Below are positions 53,757-63,341 of a stretch of DNA of 64,000 nucleotides, one piece after another. Each line of letters starts with the position of its first letter. Position 1 is the first letter of the stretch. Source of the DNA: Splendidivirga corallicola (lineage in GTDB: Bacteria; Bacteroidota; Bacteroidia; Cytophagales; Cyclobacteriaceae); the NCBI GenBank assembly GCA_030442035.1, contig JAUJEA010000007.1, positions 186,001 through 250,000 on the forward strand. The letters run 5' to 3'. Below the pieces are notes generated by a model. It worked only from the letters and a program-made list of their open reading frames with translations, was not told the DNA's origin and did no database searches. The position numbers and the translations under genes were made by a program.

Positions 53757-53794
53757 TAATTAAGAGAACAGAATTGAGATTAAATATTTTTTGA

Positions 53795-55468
53795 ATGGAC
53801 GGAAACAAATTCAGCAGAGTAGTAACGCAAGATGAAACACAACCAGCAGCTCAGGCTATGCTCCATGCCACAGGCCTGACTGTTGAAGATCTTAAAAAGC
53901 CTCAGGTAGGTATTGTAAGCACAGGTTATGAGGGAAACCCTTGCAACATGCACCTAAACCAGTTGGCGACCATGGTGAAGCAAGGAACAAAAAAAGCTGA
54001 TTTAATCGGGTTGATTTTCAATACCATCGGGGTAAGTGATGGTATCTCCATGGGTACTCCGGGAATGCGGTATTCCCTTCCATCCAGAGACATTATTGCC
54101 GATTCTGTGGAAACGGTAATGAATGCACAGTCCTATGATAGTCTTGTTGCTGTAGTAGGTTGTGATAAGAATATGCCTGGGGCTATGATGGCTATCGGAA
54201 GATTGAACAGGCCTGCCATTCTGGTTTATGGTGGAACAATTGCATCCGGCTGCTACAAAGAGCGAAAGTTGGATATTGTTTCTGCCTTCGAAGCATTAGG
54301 AGAAAAAATTGCCGGAACACTTGACGAAAAAGATTTTAGAGGTGTTGTTCAAAACGCTTGCCCTGGTGCAGGTGCTTGCGGAGGTATGTACACAGCCAAT
54401 ACCATGTCGTCCGCTATTGAGGCCATGGGATTAAGTCTGCCCTATTCCTCATCGAATCCGGCAACAACCGGTGAAAAGCAGGATGAATGTGTTAGGGCGG
54501 GAGAAGCCATGAAATTGCTCATTGAAAAGGATATCAAGCCAAGAGACATTGTCACCAGAAAATCGTTTGAAAATGCTTTGAGAATGGTGATGGTATTAGG
54601 TGGTTCTACCAATGCTGTGTTGCACCTACTTGCCATTGCTAAAGCTTTTCAAATTGAGTTGAGCATTGATGACATTCAGGAAATCAGCGACAACACACCA
54701 TACCTGGCTGACCTTAAGCCAAGTGGTAAATATCTTATGGAAGATGTACATAAGATTGGTGGTATACCGGCGGTAATGAAATTCCTCCTTAAGGAAGGTT
54801 ATTTGCATGGCGATTGCCTGACAGTCACTGGCAAAACCATTGCAGAAAACCTGGCTGATGTACCCGGCTTTCCTGAAGATCAGGAAATCATACAGCCATT
54901 CTCGAAACCTATTAAACCTTCAGGGCACTTGCAGATTCTCTATGGAAATCTAGCTGAAGGAGGGGCCGTGGCTAAAATAACAGGAAAGGAAGGAGAAAAA
55001 TTTGAAGGAAGTGCAAAGGTATTTAACAGTGAGTACCAGGCAAACGACGCCATAAGGGAAGGGAAAGTGGAGAAAGGTAATGTAGTAGTGATCCGTTACG
55101 AAGGTCCAAAAGGAGGTCCAGGAATGCCGGAAATGTTAAAACCCACTTCATTGATCATGGGTGCCGGTCTGGGAAAAGAAGTTGCCTTGATCACTGATGG
55201 ACGATTCTCCGGAGGAACACATGGCTTTGTGGTAGGGCACATTACTCCTGAAGCTCAAGAAGGAGGATTAATAGCGCTTTTAGAAGATGGAGACAAAATC
55301 ACAATAGATGCTGCTAACAATAGGATTGAAGCACATTTATCACAAGAAGAAATAAACAACAGGCGAGCTAAATGGAGTAAACCTCCATTGAAGCATGATC
55401 GCGGTATATTGTATAAATACGCAAAATTAGTTTCATCAGCATCCGAAGGATGCGTTACTGATCAATAG
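53795..55468 (+). CDS. ilvD: Dihydroxy-acid dehydratase
   Basis: Dehydrates dihydroxy-isovalerate and dihydroxy-methylvalerate to 2-oxo acids in Val and Ile synthesis. The 557-aa length is normal. Fe-S ligand regions: [10 protein letters not shown] near 47-56, [13 protein letters not shown] near 114-126 and [17 protein letters not shown] near 187-203. Also typical: [19 protein letters not shown] and [19 protein letters not shown] near the C-terminus. Second gene of the operon; ilvB starts 7 nt after its stop. Confidence 0.97.
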   Translation: MDGNKFSRVVTQDETQPAAQAMLHATGLTVEDLKKPQVGIVSTGYEGNPCNMHLNQLATMVKQGTKKADLIGLIFNTIGVSDGISMGTPGMRYSLPSRDIIADSVETVMNAQSYDSLVAVVGCDKNMPGAMMAIGRLNRPAILVYGGTIASGCYKERKLDIVSAFEALGEKIAGTLDEKDFRGVVQNACPGAGACGGMYTANTMSSAIEAMGLSLPYSSSNPATTGEKQDECVRAGEAMKLLIEKDIKPRDIVTRKSFENALRMVMVLGGSTNAVLHLLAIAKAFQIELSIDDIQEISDNTPYLADLKPSGKYLMEDVHKIGGIPAVMKFLLKEGYLHGDCLTVTGKTIAENLADVPGFPEDQEIIQPFSKPIKPSGHLQILYGNLAEGGAVAKITGKEGEKFEGSAKVFNSEYQANDAIREGKVEKGNVVVIRYEGPKGGPGMPEMLKPTSLIMGAGLGKEVALITDGRFSGGTHGFVVGHITPEAQEGGLIALLEDGDKITIDAANNRIEAHLSQEEINNRRAKWSKPPLKHDRGILYKYAKLVSSASEGCVTDQ

Positions 55469-55475
55469 TAAAAAC

Positions 55476-57209
55476 ATGGAAACATTATTGACATCAACTA
55501 CCCAGGAAGGAAAGAAGATGACTGAAAAAATCTCTGGATCAGAAGCGGTTATTAAATCGCTTATCATGGAAGGTGTGAATACAGTCTTTGGTTATCCTGG
55601 TGGGGCTATCATGCCAATCTACGATACACTTTATCATTATGAAGACCGGTTAAAGCACATACTGGTCCGCCATGAGCAAGGTGCCATTCATGCCGCTCAG
55701 GGATTTGCCAGGGTATCAGGAGAGGTTGGTGTCTGTTTTGCCACTTCCGGTCCGGGAGCCACTAATTTGATCACCGGTATTGCTGATGCAAGCATAGATT
55801 CCACACCGATCGTTTGCATTACAGGTCAGGTAACTTCCAAACTATTGGGCACTGATGCATTTCAGGAAACGGATGTTATTGGGATATCGATGCCTGTCAC
55901 GAAATGGAATTATCAGGTAACCAAAGCTGATGAAATCCCGGAAATCATTGCAAGGGCTTTCTATATAGCGAAGAGTGGTCGACCAGGCCCTGTACTTATC
56001 GACATCACAAAAGATGCTCAATTTGATTCCTTGGATTTTCATTATAAAAAGTGTGAGGGAATCAGAAGTTATCATCCGGTACCAAAATTAGACTTGAAAA
56101 AAGTTGATCAGGCCGCCGAACTTATTAATAGCGCAAAAAAACCATATCTATTGGTCGGACAAGGTGTATTGCTTGCCCATGCAGAGAAGGAACTTAAGGA
56201 TTTCGCTGAAAAAACGGGCATTCCGGTTGCCAGTACTTTGCTTGGTCTTTCAGCCTTTTCCGATGACCACGAATTGAATGTTGGTTTTCTCGGTATGCAT
56301 GGCAATTATGGCCCTAACATCAAAACCAACGAATGCGATGTTCTGATAGCTGTGGGTATGCGATTCGATGACAGAGTAACCGGAGACTTGAGCACCTATG
56401 CAAAGCAGGCTAAAGTGATCCATATTGAAATTGATCCTTCGGAAATCGATAAAAATGTAAAAACAGATATAGCCATCAATGCCGATGCCAAGGAAGCATT
56501 GAAAGCTTTGATTAGCAGGGTTGATCAAAAACAGCACAGTGCCTGGCTACAAGAGTTTAGGGATTGTGACAAGTTGGAACAGGAGAAAGTGATCAATACT
56601 ACACTGGCGCCTGAAACGGAAAAGCTAAAAATGGCTGAAGTAATTAAGCTTGTTTCTGATAAAACAAAGGGAGAAGCCGTTATCGTTACAGATGTTGGAC
56701 AGCATCAAATGGTGGCATCTCGTTATTATCAATTCAAAAAACCTAAAAGCAATGTGACATCCGGTGGGTTAGGCACTATGGGCTTTGCGTTACCGGCTGC
56801 CTTTGGAGCTAAAGTGGCTGCGGGGGACAAAGAGGTGATTGCAGTTATCGGAGATGGCGGGTTTCAAATGACCATTCAAGAGCTGGGATCCATATTCCAA
56901 TACAAAGTTCCGGTAAAAATTATTGTACTCAATAATAATTTCCTGGGAATGGTAAGACAATGGCAACAGCTGTTTTTTGATAAAAGATACTCTTCCACCG
57001 AATTGGTTAACCCTGATTTTGTAAGGATCAGTGAAGGGTATGGCATTGAAGCTAATCGAGTGTCGGAAAGAGAAAAAATAGATGATGCAATTGATAAAAT
57101 GCTTGCGTATGATGGGGCATATTTCTTAGAGGTGGAAGTTGAGCGGGAAGATAACGTGTTCCCCATGGTACCGGCGGGTGCAGGTGTCTCAGATATACGA
57201 TTGGAATAA
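55476..57209 (+). CDS. ilvB: Acetolactate synthase, large (catalytic) subunit
   Basis: ThDP-dependent condensation of pyruvate with pyruvate or 2-oxobutyrate. The 577-aa length is normal. Landmarks: VNTVFGYPGGAIMPIYDTL near 34-52, the catalytic Glu in VRHEQGAIHAAQGFARVSG near 63-82, the FAD region GMHGNYGPN and MRFDDRVTGDL, and the ThDP motif GDGGFQMTIQELGSIFQYKVPVKIIVLNNNFLGMVRQWQQLFF. An internal ATG at 55518 is possible. It is followed 27 nt later by its regulatory subunit. Confidence 0.97.
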   Translation: METLLTSTTQEGKKMTEKISGSEAVIKSLIMEGVNTVFGYPGGAIMPIYDTLYHYEDRLKHILVRHEQGAIHAAQGFARVSGEVGVCFATSGPGATNLITGIADASIDSTPIVCITGQVTSKLLGTDAFQETDVIGISMPVTKWNYQVTKADEIPEIIARAFYIAKSGRPGPVLIDITKDAQFDSLDFHYKKCEGIRSYHPVPKLDLKKVDQAAELINSAKKPYLLVGQGVLLAHAEKELKDFAEKTGIPVASTLLGLSAFSDDHELNVGFLGMHGNYGPNIKTNECDVLIAVGMRFDDRVTGDLSTYAKQAKVIHIEIDPSEIDKNVKTDIAINADAKEALKALISRVDQKQHSAWLQEFRDCDKLEQEKVINTTLAPETEKLKMAEVIKLVSDKTKGEAVIVTDVGQHQMVASRYYQFKKPKSNVTSGGLGTMGFALPAAFGAKVAAGDKEVIAVIGDGGFQMTIQELGSIFQYKVPVKIIVLNNNFLGMVRQWQQLFFDKRYSSTELVNPDFVRISEGYGIEANRVSEREKIDDAIDKMLAYDGAYFLEVEVEREDNVFPMVPAGAGVSDIRLE

Positions 57210-57236
57210 TGTCAAAAACTCAAATGAGAATACTAC

Positions 57237-57836
57237 ATGGAACTCAATGATATAGCAAAAACGATGGACGAAGAATTGATGAATAATCATCAGGAAGAAA
57301 AACCTCTCACTATTTCCGTATTGACTGAAAATAAATCCGGATTGCTCAATGGCGTCACGATTATTTTTACCAGAAGGAAAATTAATATTGAAGCCATTAA
57401 TGTCTCAATTACGGAAGTAGAAGGTGTGAGCCGTTATACAATATTGATCAGATCAAATAGAGAAACCGCCGAGAAAGTGGTTAAGCAGATCAGGAAATTA
57501 GTGGAAGTACTAGGTGCATTTGTCTATGAAGAGGATGAGATCCACTACCAGGAGTTAGCTCTTTATAAAGTTCCCATGAGTGTTTTCCTTCAAGGGAATA
57601 AAATCGAACGATTGGTTAGAAATAGTGGGGCGAGGATCCTGGCAATCGAAAGAGACTACATTGTAATTGAAAAAACCGGTCATAAAAATGAAACTTATGA
57701 CCTTTTCGAAAAGCTGAAACCCTATGGTTTATTGGAATTTGTGCGCTCCGGAAGGATCGCCGTTTCCAAATCCAAAAGGGAAACAGCCACATTCTTAAAA
57801 GAACTGGAAGAAGCAAGTAAAATAAAATCAAACTAA
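57237..57836 (+). CDS. ilvN: Acetolactate synthase, small (regulatory) subunit
   Basis: Feedback-regulatory partner of IlvB; valine binding to the ACT domain inhibits the holoenzyme in homologues. The 199-aa protein starts with a charged N-terminus, followed by an ACT domain (LTISVLTENKSGLLNGVTIIFTRRKINIEAINVSITEVEGVSRYTILI, about 22-70) and the C-terminal domain with KVPMSVFLQGNKIERLVRNSGARILAIERDYIVIEKTG. The gene symbol ilvH is equally usable. Confidence 0.93.
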   Translation: MELNDIAKTMDEELMNNHQEEKPLTISVLTENKSGLLNGVTIIFTRRKINIEAINVSITEVEGVSRYTILIRSNRETAEKVVKQIRKLVEVLGAFVYEEDEIHYQELALYKVPMSVFLQGNKIERLVRNSGARILAIERDYIVIEKTGHKNETYDLFEKLKPYGLLEFVRSGRIAVSKSKRETATFLKELEEASKIKSN

Positions 57837-57854
57837 ATTAAAAAAGCAAAAACA

Positions 57855-58892
57855 ATGGCAAAGTTAAACTTCGGAGGAATTGAAGAAAATGTTGTCACCA
57901 GAGAGGAGTTTCCTCTGGAAAAAGCAAGAGAGATCATGAAAAATGAGACCATTGCGATAATAGGATATGGTGTTCAGGGCCCAGGCCAGGCACTTAACCT
58001 TAAAGACAATGGTTTTAACGTGATTGTGGGACAAAGAAAACCTTCTAAGTCTTGGGACAAGGCTGTACAAGATGGTTGGGTTGAAGACGAAACACTTTTC
58101 TCAATTGAAGAAGCATGTGAGAAAGGAACAGTCATCCAATTCCTCCTGTCGGATGCCGGTCAGATTGACCTATGGCCAACGGTATCAAAATACCTGACAG
58201 AGGGCAAAACTTTATATTTCTCTCATGGTTTTGGAATTACTTTCAATGACAAAACAGGGATAGTACCACCTGCCAACGTCGATGTTGTGTTAGCTGCACC
58301 CAAAGGTTCAGGAACAACATTAAGGAGAAAATTCCTGGCTGGAGAAGGATTGAACTCAAGCTTTGCCATTTACCAGGATTATTCGGGTAGTGCAAGAGAT
58401 AAAATCGTTGCGCTTGGAATCGGCATTGGTTCAGGTTACCTGTTCGAAACTGATTTCAAAAAAGAGGTATACAGTGACCTTACCGGAGAAAGAGGAACTT
58501 TGATGGGAGCCTTGGCCGGAATTTTAGAGGCACAATACAACTTATTAAGGAAGAAAGGACATTCACCAAGTGAGGCTTTCAACGAAACAGTAGAAGAGCT
58601 TACAGAAAGTCTTATCCTATTAGTTGGTGAAAATGGAATGGATTGGATGTTTGCCAATTGCTCTACCACTGCTCAAAGAGGTGCGCTTGATTGGAGACAT
58701 AAATTCAGAGAAGCAACCGAACCTGTATTCGAAGAATTGTATGAAAGTGTAGCATCAGGAGCTGAGGCGAAAAGATCAATTGAATTGAACAGCCAACCTG
58801 ATTACAGAGAAAAATTAGAAGAAGAACTAAGAGAAATTCGGGAATCCGAAATGTGGGCCACTGGTGCACAAGTGAGAAAACTGAGACCATGA
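57855..58892 (+). CDS. ilvC: Ketol-acid reductoisomerase
   Basis: Isomerises and reduces acetolactate/acetohydroxybutyrate in Val and Ile synthesis. 345 aa. The N-terminal Rossmann motif is IIGYGVQGPGQALNLKDNG (about 35-53), followed by VIVGQRKPSKSW, whose Arg and Ser residues suit NADPH rather than NADH. The acid-rich metal site follows in the helical domain (DLTGERGTLMGALAGILEAQY, ETVEELTESL). It is a single-knotted class I enzyme by length. It lies 18 nt after ilvN. Confidence 0.96.
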   Translation: MAKLNFGGIEENVVTREEFPLEKAREIMKNETIAIIGYGVQGPGQALNLKDNGFNVIVGQRKPSKSWDKAVQDGWVEDETLFSIEEACEKGTVIQFLLSDAGQIDLWPTVSKYLTEGKTLYFSHGFGITFNDKTGIVPPANVDVVLAAPKGSGTTLRRKFLAGEGLNSSFAIYQDYSGSARDKIVALGIGIGSGYLFETDFKKEVYSDLTGERGTLMGALAGILEAQYNLLRKKGHSPSEAFNETVEELTESLILLVGENGMDWMFANCSTTAQRGALDWRHKFREATEPVFEELYESVASGAEAKRSIELNSQPDYREKLEEELREIRESEMWATGAQVRKLRP

Positions 58893-59075
58893 ACGAAGAG
58901 AACCCTTCTATAAAGCAGCTTTGCTGTCGTAAGGCTGTCCTCATTTAAGATTGTTGCAAATAATAAGTAGAATCTCTTCTTCATACTTAGTGTTGGCTTT
59001 GAGGGCTCCGGTCGAAAGATCGGGACCCCAGGGCTTAACCCGCTTAGTATTCAATCATTACTGAATTAATCTTTT
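58893..59075. other. Intercistronic spacer with a GC-rich GNRA-type hairpin
   Basis: This 183-nt gap before ilvA is unusually long for the operon. Around 59008-59030 it contains a locally GC-rich stretch that can form a stem with a GAAA tetraloop (TCC-GGTC GAAA GATC-G-GGA, one bulge). No T-tract follows, so it looks like an RNA processing or stability element, or a repeat remnant, rather than a terminator. Confidence 0.4.
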
Positions 59076-60347
59076 ATGCTCCAGGAAAATCAAACGGATA
59101 CAACACAAATAAGTGTTGAGAACATCATGCTTGCACAGCAGAAACTCAAAGAGGTGGTGATAAGAACACCCTTGATGGAGAATATCAACTTTTCCGAAAA
59201 GTATGGTGCAAACATTCTGTTAAAAAGAGAGGATTTGCAGGTAGTCCGTTCTTATAAAATAAGAGGAGCATTCAATAAAATCAGTTCCCTAAGCAAAGAA
59301 AAACTGGCAAAAGGTATTGTTTGCGCCAGTGCCGGTAATCATGCACAGGGAGTGGCACTTGCCTGCCAGAAAATGGGTATTGATGGTAAAATATTCATGC
59401 CAAGCCCAACACCCAACCAAAAAGTAAAGCAGGTAAAGATGTTTGGAAAGTCAAACATCGAAGTAATCCTGACAGGTGACACCTTTGACGACTCCTACAA
59501 AGAAGCACTTGATTATTGTAAAAACAATGATAAGACCTTCATCCATCCTTTTGATGATCCCAAGGTCATTGAAGGTCAGGGCACTGTTGGATTGGAAATA
59601 TTGCAGGATTCCAAAGAGAAAATTGATTATCTCTTATTACCTATAGGTGGTGGCGGATTGGCATCAGGAGTGGCCAGTGTTTTCAGAAATCTAAGTCCGC
59701 AAACTAAGATCATTGGCGTGGAGCCGGAAGGCGCACCAGCCATGAAAGCGTCTATTGAAGAAGGAGAAATCAAGGAACTTCCTGAAATAGATAAGTTTGT
59801 GGATGGCGCTGCCGTCAGGAAAGTTGGCGATTTGACCTTCCAAATCTGCAAAGAAAAGCTCGATAAGGTCATAACTGTACCTGAAGGAAAGGTATGTTCT
59901 ACCATCTTAAAGCTGTATAATGAAGAGGCTATCGTAGTAGAACCGGCCGGTGCATTGACCATTGCAGCGCTTGATTTACTCAAAGAAACACTGAAAGGAA
60001 AGCAAGTTGTTTGTGTGGTCAGCGGTAGTAATAATGACATTACCCGGACCGAAGAGATCAAGGAACGATCCATGTTGTATGAAGGCCTAAAACATTATTT
60101 CATCATTCGTTTTGCTCAAAGGGCAGGAGCCCTGCGAGAATTTCTGATTGAGGTATTAGGAGCCAATGATGACATTACCCATTTCGAATATTCCAAAAAG
60201 AACAACCGTGAAAAAGGGCCTGCATTGGTAGGCATAGAAGTCAAAAAACGCAAGGATTTTGCCGGGTTGATCGAAAGAATGGAAGCTAAAAATATCAAGT
60301 ACGAATACCTCAACGAACGCCAGGATCTCTTTCAATACCTAATTTGA
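59076..60347 (+). CDS. ilvA: Threonine deaminase (threonine ammonia-lyase)
   Basis: Makes 2-oxobutyrate from threonine, the committed step to isoleucine. 423 aa. PLP-binding lysine in SYKIRGAFNKI near 61-71; substrate loop SAGNHAQGVALA near 89-100; glycine-rich PLP phosphate site GGGGLASG near 191-199. The C-terminal ACT-like region (HYFIIRFAQRAGALREFLIEVLG, about 343-423) is a single copy, as in the shorter type of biosynthetic enzyme, so allosteric control by isoleucine is likely but may differ from E. coli (two ACT-like copies). Confidence 0.95.
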   Translation: MLQENQTDTTQISVENIMLAQQKLKEVVIRTPLMENINFSEKYGANILLKREDLQVVRSYKIRGAFNKISSLSKEKLAKGIVCASAGNHAQGVALACQKMGIDGKIFMPSPTPNQKVKQVKMFGKSNIEVILTGDTFDDSYKEALDYCKNNDKTFIHPFDDPKVIEGQGTVGLEILQDSKEKIDYLLLPIGGGGLASGVASVFRNLSPQTKIIGVEPEGAPAMKASIEEGEIKELPEIDKFVDGAAVRKVGDLTFQICKEKLDKVITVPEGKVCSTILKLYNEEAIVVEPAGALTIAALDLLKETLKGKQVVCVVSGSNNDITRTEEIKERSMLYEGLKHYFIIRFAQRAGALREFLIEVLGANDDITHFEYSKKNNREKGPALVGIEVKKRKDFAGLIERMEAKNIKYEYLNERQDLFQYLI

Positions 60348-60773
60348 TCCATCCTTAGTTTATTTAGCCAAATCGTTAGAAAAATACCCCATCATTAACG
60401 TTAAAGAGCGATTTAGCAAAATGGATCATTTCCCAATAAAATGTGAAGTGTTTCCTATTGACGAGACAATGATGGCTATTCAATCCTTTGATACTTAGTC
60501 TTTGGTTATCAGAATGAAAGCTAATTAATCCAGCTTAATATCCCTTCCTTGGATGTATGAATACTTGAAGCGGTGTAGTTCGCCAAAAATCTTCCTGTCC
60601 AAATATTACACACACCGGCAGTTCCTTGAATGGAGATTAAGCCACTTTCCGAAACCCTGCTGTATTAATAATAGAAACTAGCCCCGACGTTGATTAGGTT
60701 AAAATTAGTTAAGTGGATCTCAAGACATTAAATCAAACAAAATTGAGCCTACTTATTGAAAATTAAAGAGATT
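60348..60773. other. Intergenic region after ilvA
   Basis: About 425 nt without a recognisable gene, RNA or clear terminator. ilvA therefore has no obvious intrinsic terminator immediately downstream. Confidence 0.4.
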
Positions 60774-60929
60774 ATGAAAAGGTTAATGTTTACAAATTAT
60801 TTGAATATTTCAAATTTATTTATTTCATTTGGTTTTATAGAGTCAAACCAGCAGCACAAGACAAATCACAGCACCATGCAGTACCACGCTCCAGGAGGCG
60901 TACACTTGGTGATTTCATGTAATGTGTAA
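60774..60929 (+). CDS. Short leader-like ORF (51 codons), uncertain
   Basis: Opens MKRLMFTNYLNISNLFISFG and ends with a His-containing stretch (QQHKTNHSTMQYHAPGGVH, five His in the ORF's second half). The stop is directly followed by nine T. It overlaps the left arm of a terminator-like structure (60893-60993). The layout resembles an attenuation leader, but no amino-acid gene follows within the window. I do not recognise the protein. It may be a real leader, an orphan one, or chance. Confidence 0.35.
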   Translation: MKRLMFTNYLNISNLFISFGFIESNQQHKTNHSTMQYHAPGGVHLVISCNV

Positions 60930-60993
60930 TTTTTTTTTCAAAGTTCCACTTTTGAAAGGTGGAATAAAATTGCTTTCATTACGCCCCTTTTTT
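60893..60993 (+). terminator. Terminator-like long-range stem with inner hairpin
   Basis: AGGAGGCGTA (60893-60902) pairs with TACGCCCCT (60980-60988), 9 bp with one bulged A, followed by TTTTTT (60988-60993). The large loop holds its own hairpin (60945-60950 TCCAC-type arm with GTGGA near 60959-60963) and a nine-T run. The long loop makes efficiency uncertain. Confidence 0.4.
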
Positions 60994-61154
60994 ATTAAAA
61001 ATCAAACTTAAAATTTCTGAAAATCAATGAGTTAAGAATAAGTCCGCCCATAAAGTAATTTCAAACGGCATATACGTAACAATCTTGAAAAAATCCAATT
61101 TTATTTTGGTTTTGTGCAAGTAATATTTGCGACATGTTCCACAAAACCAAAATA

Positions 61155-61337
61155 ATGATGAAAAAATTATTATTCTTATTAGCTGTTATTTTTGGAAGCT
61201 TTGCTTTTAATGCTTGTACGGATGAAGTAGAAGAGATTACCCCGCAGTTTGAAAAGCCAGAAAATGTTAATACAGATGGCGACGATGATGATGCCCCTCC
61301 TCCTCCTCAGAAAGATCCAGGTACTGGTAATCCATAA
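61155..61337 (+). CDS. Small lipoprotein with acidic/proline-rich tail
   Basis: About 60 aa from the ATG at 61155; an in-frame ATG at 61134 adds seven residues. MMKKLLFLLAVIFGSFAFNAC is a lipoprotein signal with the lipidated Cys in FNAC. The mature part is only about 40 residues and is low-complexity: TDEVEEITPQFEKPENVNTDGDDDDAPPPPQKDPGTGNP. No family recognised. It stands directly upstream of a TPR membrane protein, but a terminator separates the two. Confidence 0.7.
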   Translation: MMKKLLFLLAVIFGSFAFNACTDEVEEITPQFEKPENVNTDGDDDDAPPPPQKDPGTGNP

Positions 61338-61354
61338 ATATATTTCATTGTTCC

Positions 61355-61389
61355 TTTCAAAAGATCGGAAAGATTCCGATCTTTTGAAA
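61355..61389 (+). terminator. Hairpin terminator after the small lipoprotein gene
   Basis: Perfect 15-bp stem (61356-61370 with 61374-61388, loop AGA). The T's lie inside the 3' arm (CTTTTGAA) and are not followed by a separate T-run. It starts 18 nt past the stop codon. Confidence 0.65.
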
Positions 61390-61473
61390 ATAAATTACAA
61401 TTGCTAGGTAAATAATAAATAATTTGTAAATTTTACATTTACTATAAGCCAGCATCTAGTTTAATTTGGAACA

Positions 61474-62835
61474 ATGAGGTTGAAGATATTACTTTTTATA
61501 TTTTTTGTTTCCTGTCATATTTCATCGGCCAAGACGAAAATTGATAGCTTGTCGACAAGTTTAGAGTACCTTTCAGATTACAAGAAAGCGGAGGTGCTTG
61601 GTAATCTAGCCAGTCTAACTTACTCTACAGATCCTGATACCTCGATTTACTACGCGACCGAGCTTTTAAAACTCTCTGAAGAATTGGATTATCCAGAAGG
61701 GTTGGCGAAGGCTTATGATTTTCTAGGATACCTTTTTAAACAGAAGGGATTGTTAAATGAATCAGCAACGAATTACTTCTATGCTCTGAAGTATTATAAC
61801 GAACTGGTTAACCAAGAAAGAATCGCTGATGTATTGAACAACCTGGGAAACATATTCACCAAGGGTTTTGAATACAACAATGCTATAATGTACTATAAAA
61901 AGTCTATTGAAGTTGCGGAAAATCTGCACGACGATGAAAGGCTTTCTAGAGCACATTTTAATTTGGGTCGCTGTTTGATCAGAAGTGGTCAGTATGATTT
62001 ATCTCTACAAAGTTTTCTATTTGCTCTAGAATTAAACAAAAAAAACAAGGATTATTCAAGAATAAATAAGACCTATAATGAGCTAGGGAATTTATATTAT
62101 GAATGGAAAAACCCTGAAGAAGCTCTGGATAATTATTTGAGTTCTTTAAACTATATTGATTCTGTCCGCAACAATGGTAGAATGCGAGGAATGCTTTATA
62201 ATAACATTGGAGATATCTATCTCGAATTGGAAAATTTTGAAAAGGCAGAATTTTTTCTAAAAGAGGCCTTGAGTATTAAAAAAACCCTTGACGACAAAGA
62301 TTTGCTTATTAGCACATATAGAAATTTAAGTGAGTTATATTATCAATTAGAAAATAGAGAGCTCTCAGTTGATTATTTAAATAAAAGTATTGGCATAGCT
62401 AATAGATATATTGTCAACGAAGAACTTATGATTACATTAAATTCCGCTCCTGATATTTTCTCAGCATTTCCTGATCAATTTAAGAAGTCTGAGGTTTTTG
62501 ATTTCTATCAAATTCAGAATGATCAATTAAACTTAGTTGCAGATCTACAAAAAGAGCTACAGGAATTGAATGGACGTTTTATGCTGCAGCTTTCATATGA
62601 AAAATACCAAATGGCTGAAGCCAACTCCATGCTTCAAAACAAGTTATCCAAAACAATACAAATAGCCATCCCCATTCTAGTATTTATATTGATCGTGAGT
62701 TTGTATTACTTTAAGCGCTATCGTACGGTGAAGAAGTTTGAAGCTGAAAGGAATAAGCGGTTAAATGAGATACAGAAGGACGCAGAGATATTTATCAGTG
62801 ATTATGACATCCTGAAACAAATAACCCGCCAATAG
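61474..62835 (+). CDS. TPR-repeat membrane protein without an output domain
   Basis: A 453-aa protein. Signal peptide (LLFIFFVSCHISSA), then about six TPR repeats facing the periplasm (ADVLNNLGNIFTKGFEYNNAIMYYKKSIEVAENL, GMLYNNIGDIYLELENFEKAEFFLKEALSIKK). One membrane helix follows (IAIPILVFILIVSLYYF, about 398-414) and a short cytoplasmic tail of about 35 residues. The order matches the TPR-HTH sensor at 48.3 kb, but the coiled coil and HTH are missing. It may signal through a partner; the XRE regulator next to it is one candidate by position only. Confidence 0.87.
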   Translation: MRLKILLFIFFVSCHISSAKTKIDSLSTSLEYLSDYKKAEVLGNLASLTYSTDPDTSIYYATELLKLSEELDYPEGLAKAYDFLGYLFKQKGLLNESATNYFYALKYYNELVNQERIADVLNNLGNIFTKGFEYNNAIMYYKKSIEVAENLHDDERLSRAHFNLGRCLIRSGQYDLSLQSFLFALELNKKNKDYSRINKTYNELGNLYYEWKNPEEALDNYLSSLNYIDSVRNNGRMRGMLYNNIGDIYLELENFEKAEFFLKEALSIKKTLDDKDLLISTYRNLSELYYQLENRELSVDYLNKSIGIANRYIVNEELMITLNSAPDIFSAFPDQFKKSEVFDFYQIQNDQLNLVADLQKELQELNGRFMLQLSYEKYQMAEANSMLQNKLSKTIQIAIPILVFILIVSLYYFKRYRTVKKFEAERNKRLNEIQKDAEIFISDYDILKQITRQ

Positions 62836-62891
62836 AATTGAGAAATAAAGTTGAAAGTTTATAAAAAGTTTATTAGCGTCATAAAGATCTA

Positions 62892-63341
62892 CTAATCAAC
62901 GCCATTTTTAAGCTCACTCAATTTATCGATCAACTGGATCACGTAGTCTTTCAACCGTATGTTCTCATTGATGATCTTATCAGTGAACTCATATTGCTTT
63001 TGTAAAGTTTCCTTTAACTCAGGCTTTGACAATGACCTTACATCTTTACGCTTGGATCCGGAGAACTTGGTAATATCCAGATTGATCACTTCCAGTTTAT
63101 CCTTTTGAGGAATTCCCAAAAGTTCATCACTGGAAATTTCCAATATTCTTGACATAAATGGCACAAGATCCAGGGCCGGAGAACTGTAACCTGTTTCGTA
63201 GTTGGAGATTTTAGTTCTGGTAAAATAAATTCCGGTTTCCTCGCTCAGAATGTCAGCCAAGTCATCCTGACTATAACCTTTCTTTTTTCTCATTTCTTTC
63301 AGCTTGCCGCCAAAAGTGTTGTCTCTTTTTAACTTTTTCAA
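62892..63341 (-). CDS. XRE-family helix-turn-helix regulator
   Basis: A 149-aa transcription factor. An N-terminal Cro/C1-type HTH (LKEMRKKKGYSQDDLADIL...GIYFTRTKISNYETGYSSPALDLVPFMSRILEISSDELLG, about 13-76) is followed by a linker and a C-terminal helix that could mediate dimerisation (YEFTDKIINENIRLKDYVIQLIDKL). It converges with the TPR protein with a gap of 56 nt. Target genes unknown; it may regulate itself. Confidence 0.9.
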   Translation of the reverse strand: MKKLKRDNTFGGKLKEMRKKKGYSQDDLADILSEETGIYFTRTKISNYETGYSSPALDLVPFMSRILEISSDELLGIPQKDKLEVINLDITKFSGSKRKDVRSLSKPELKETLQKQYEFTDKIINENIRLKDYVIQLIDKLSELKNGVD

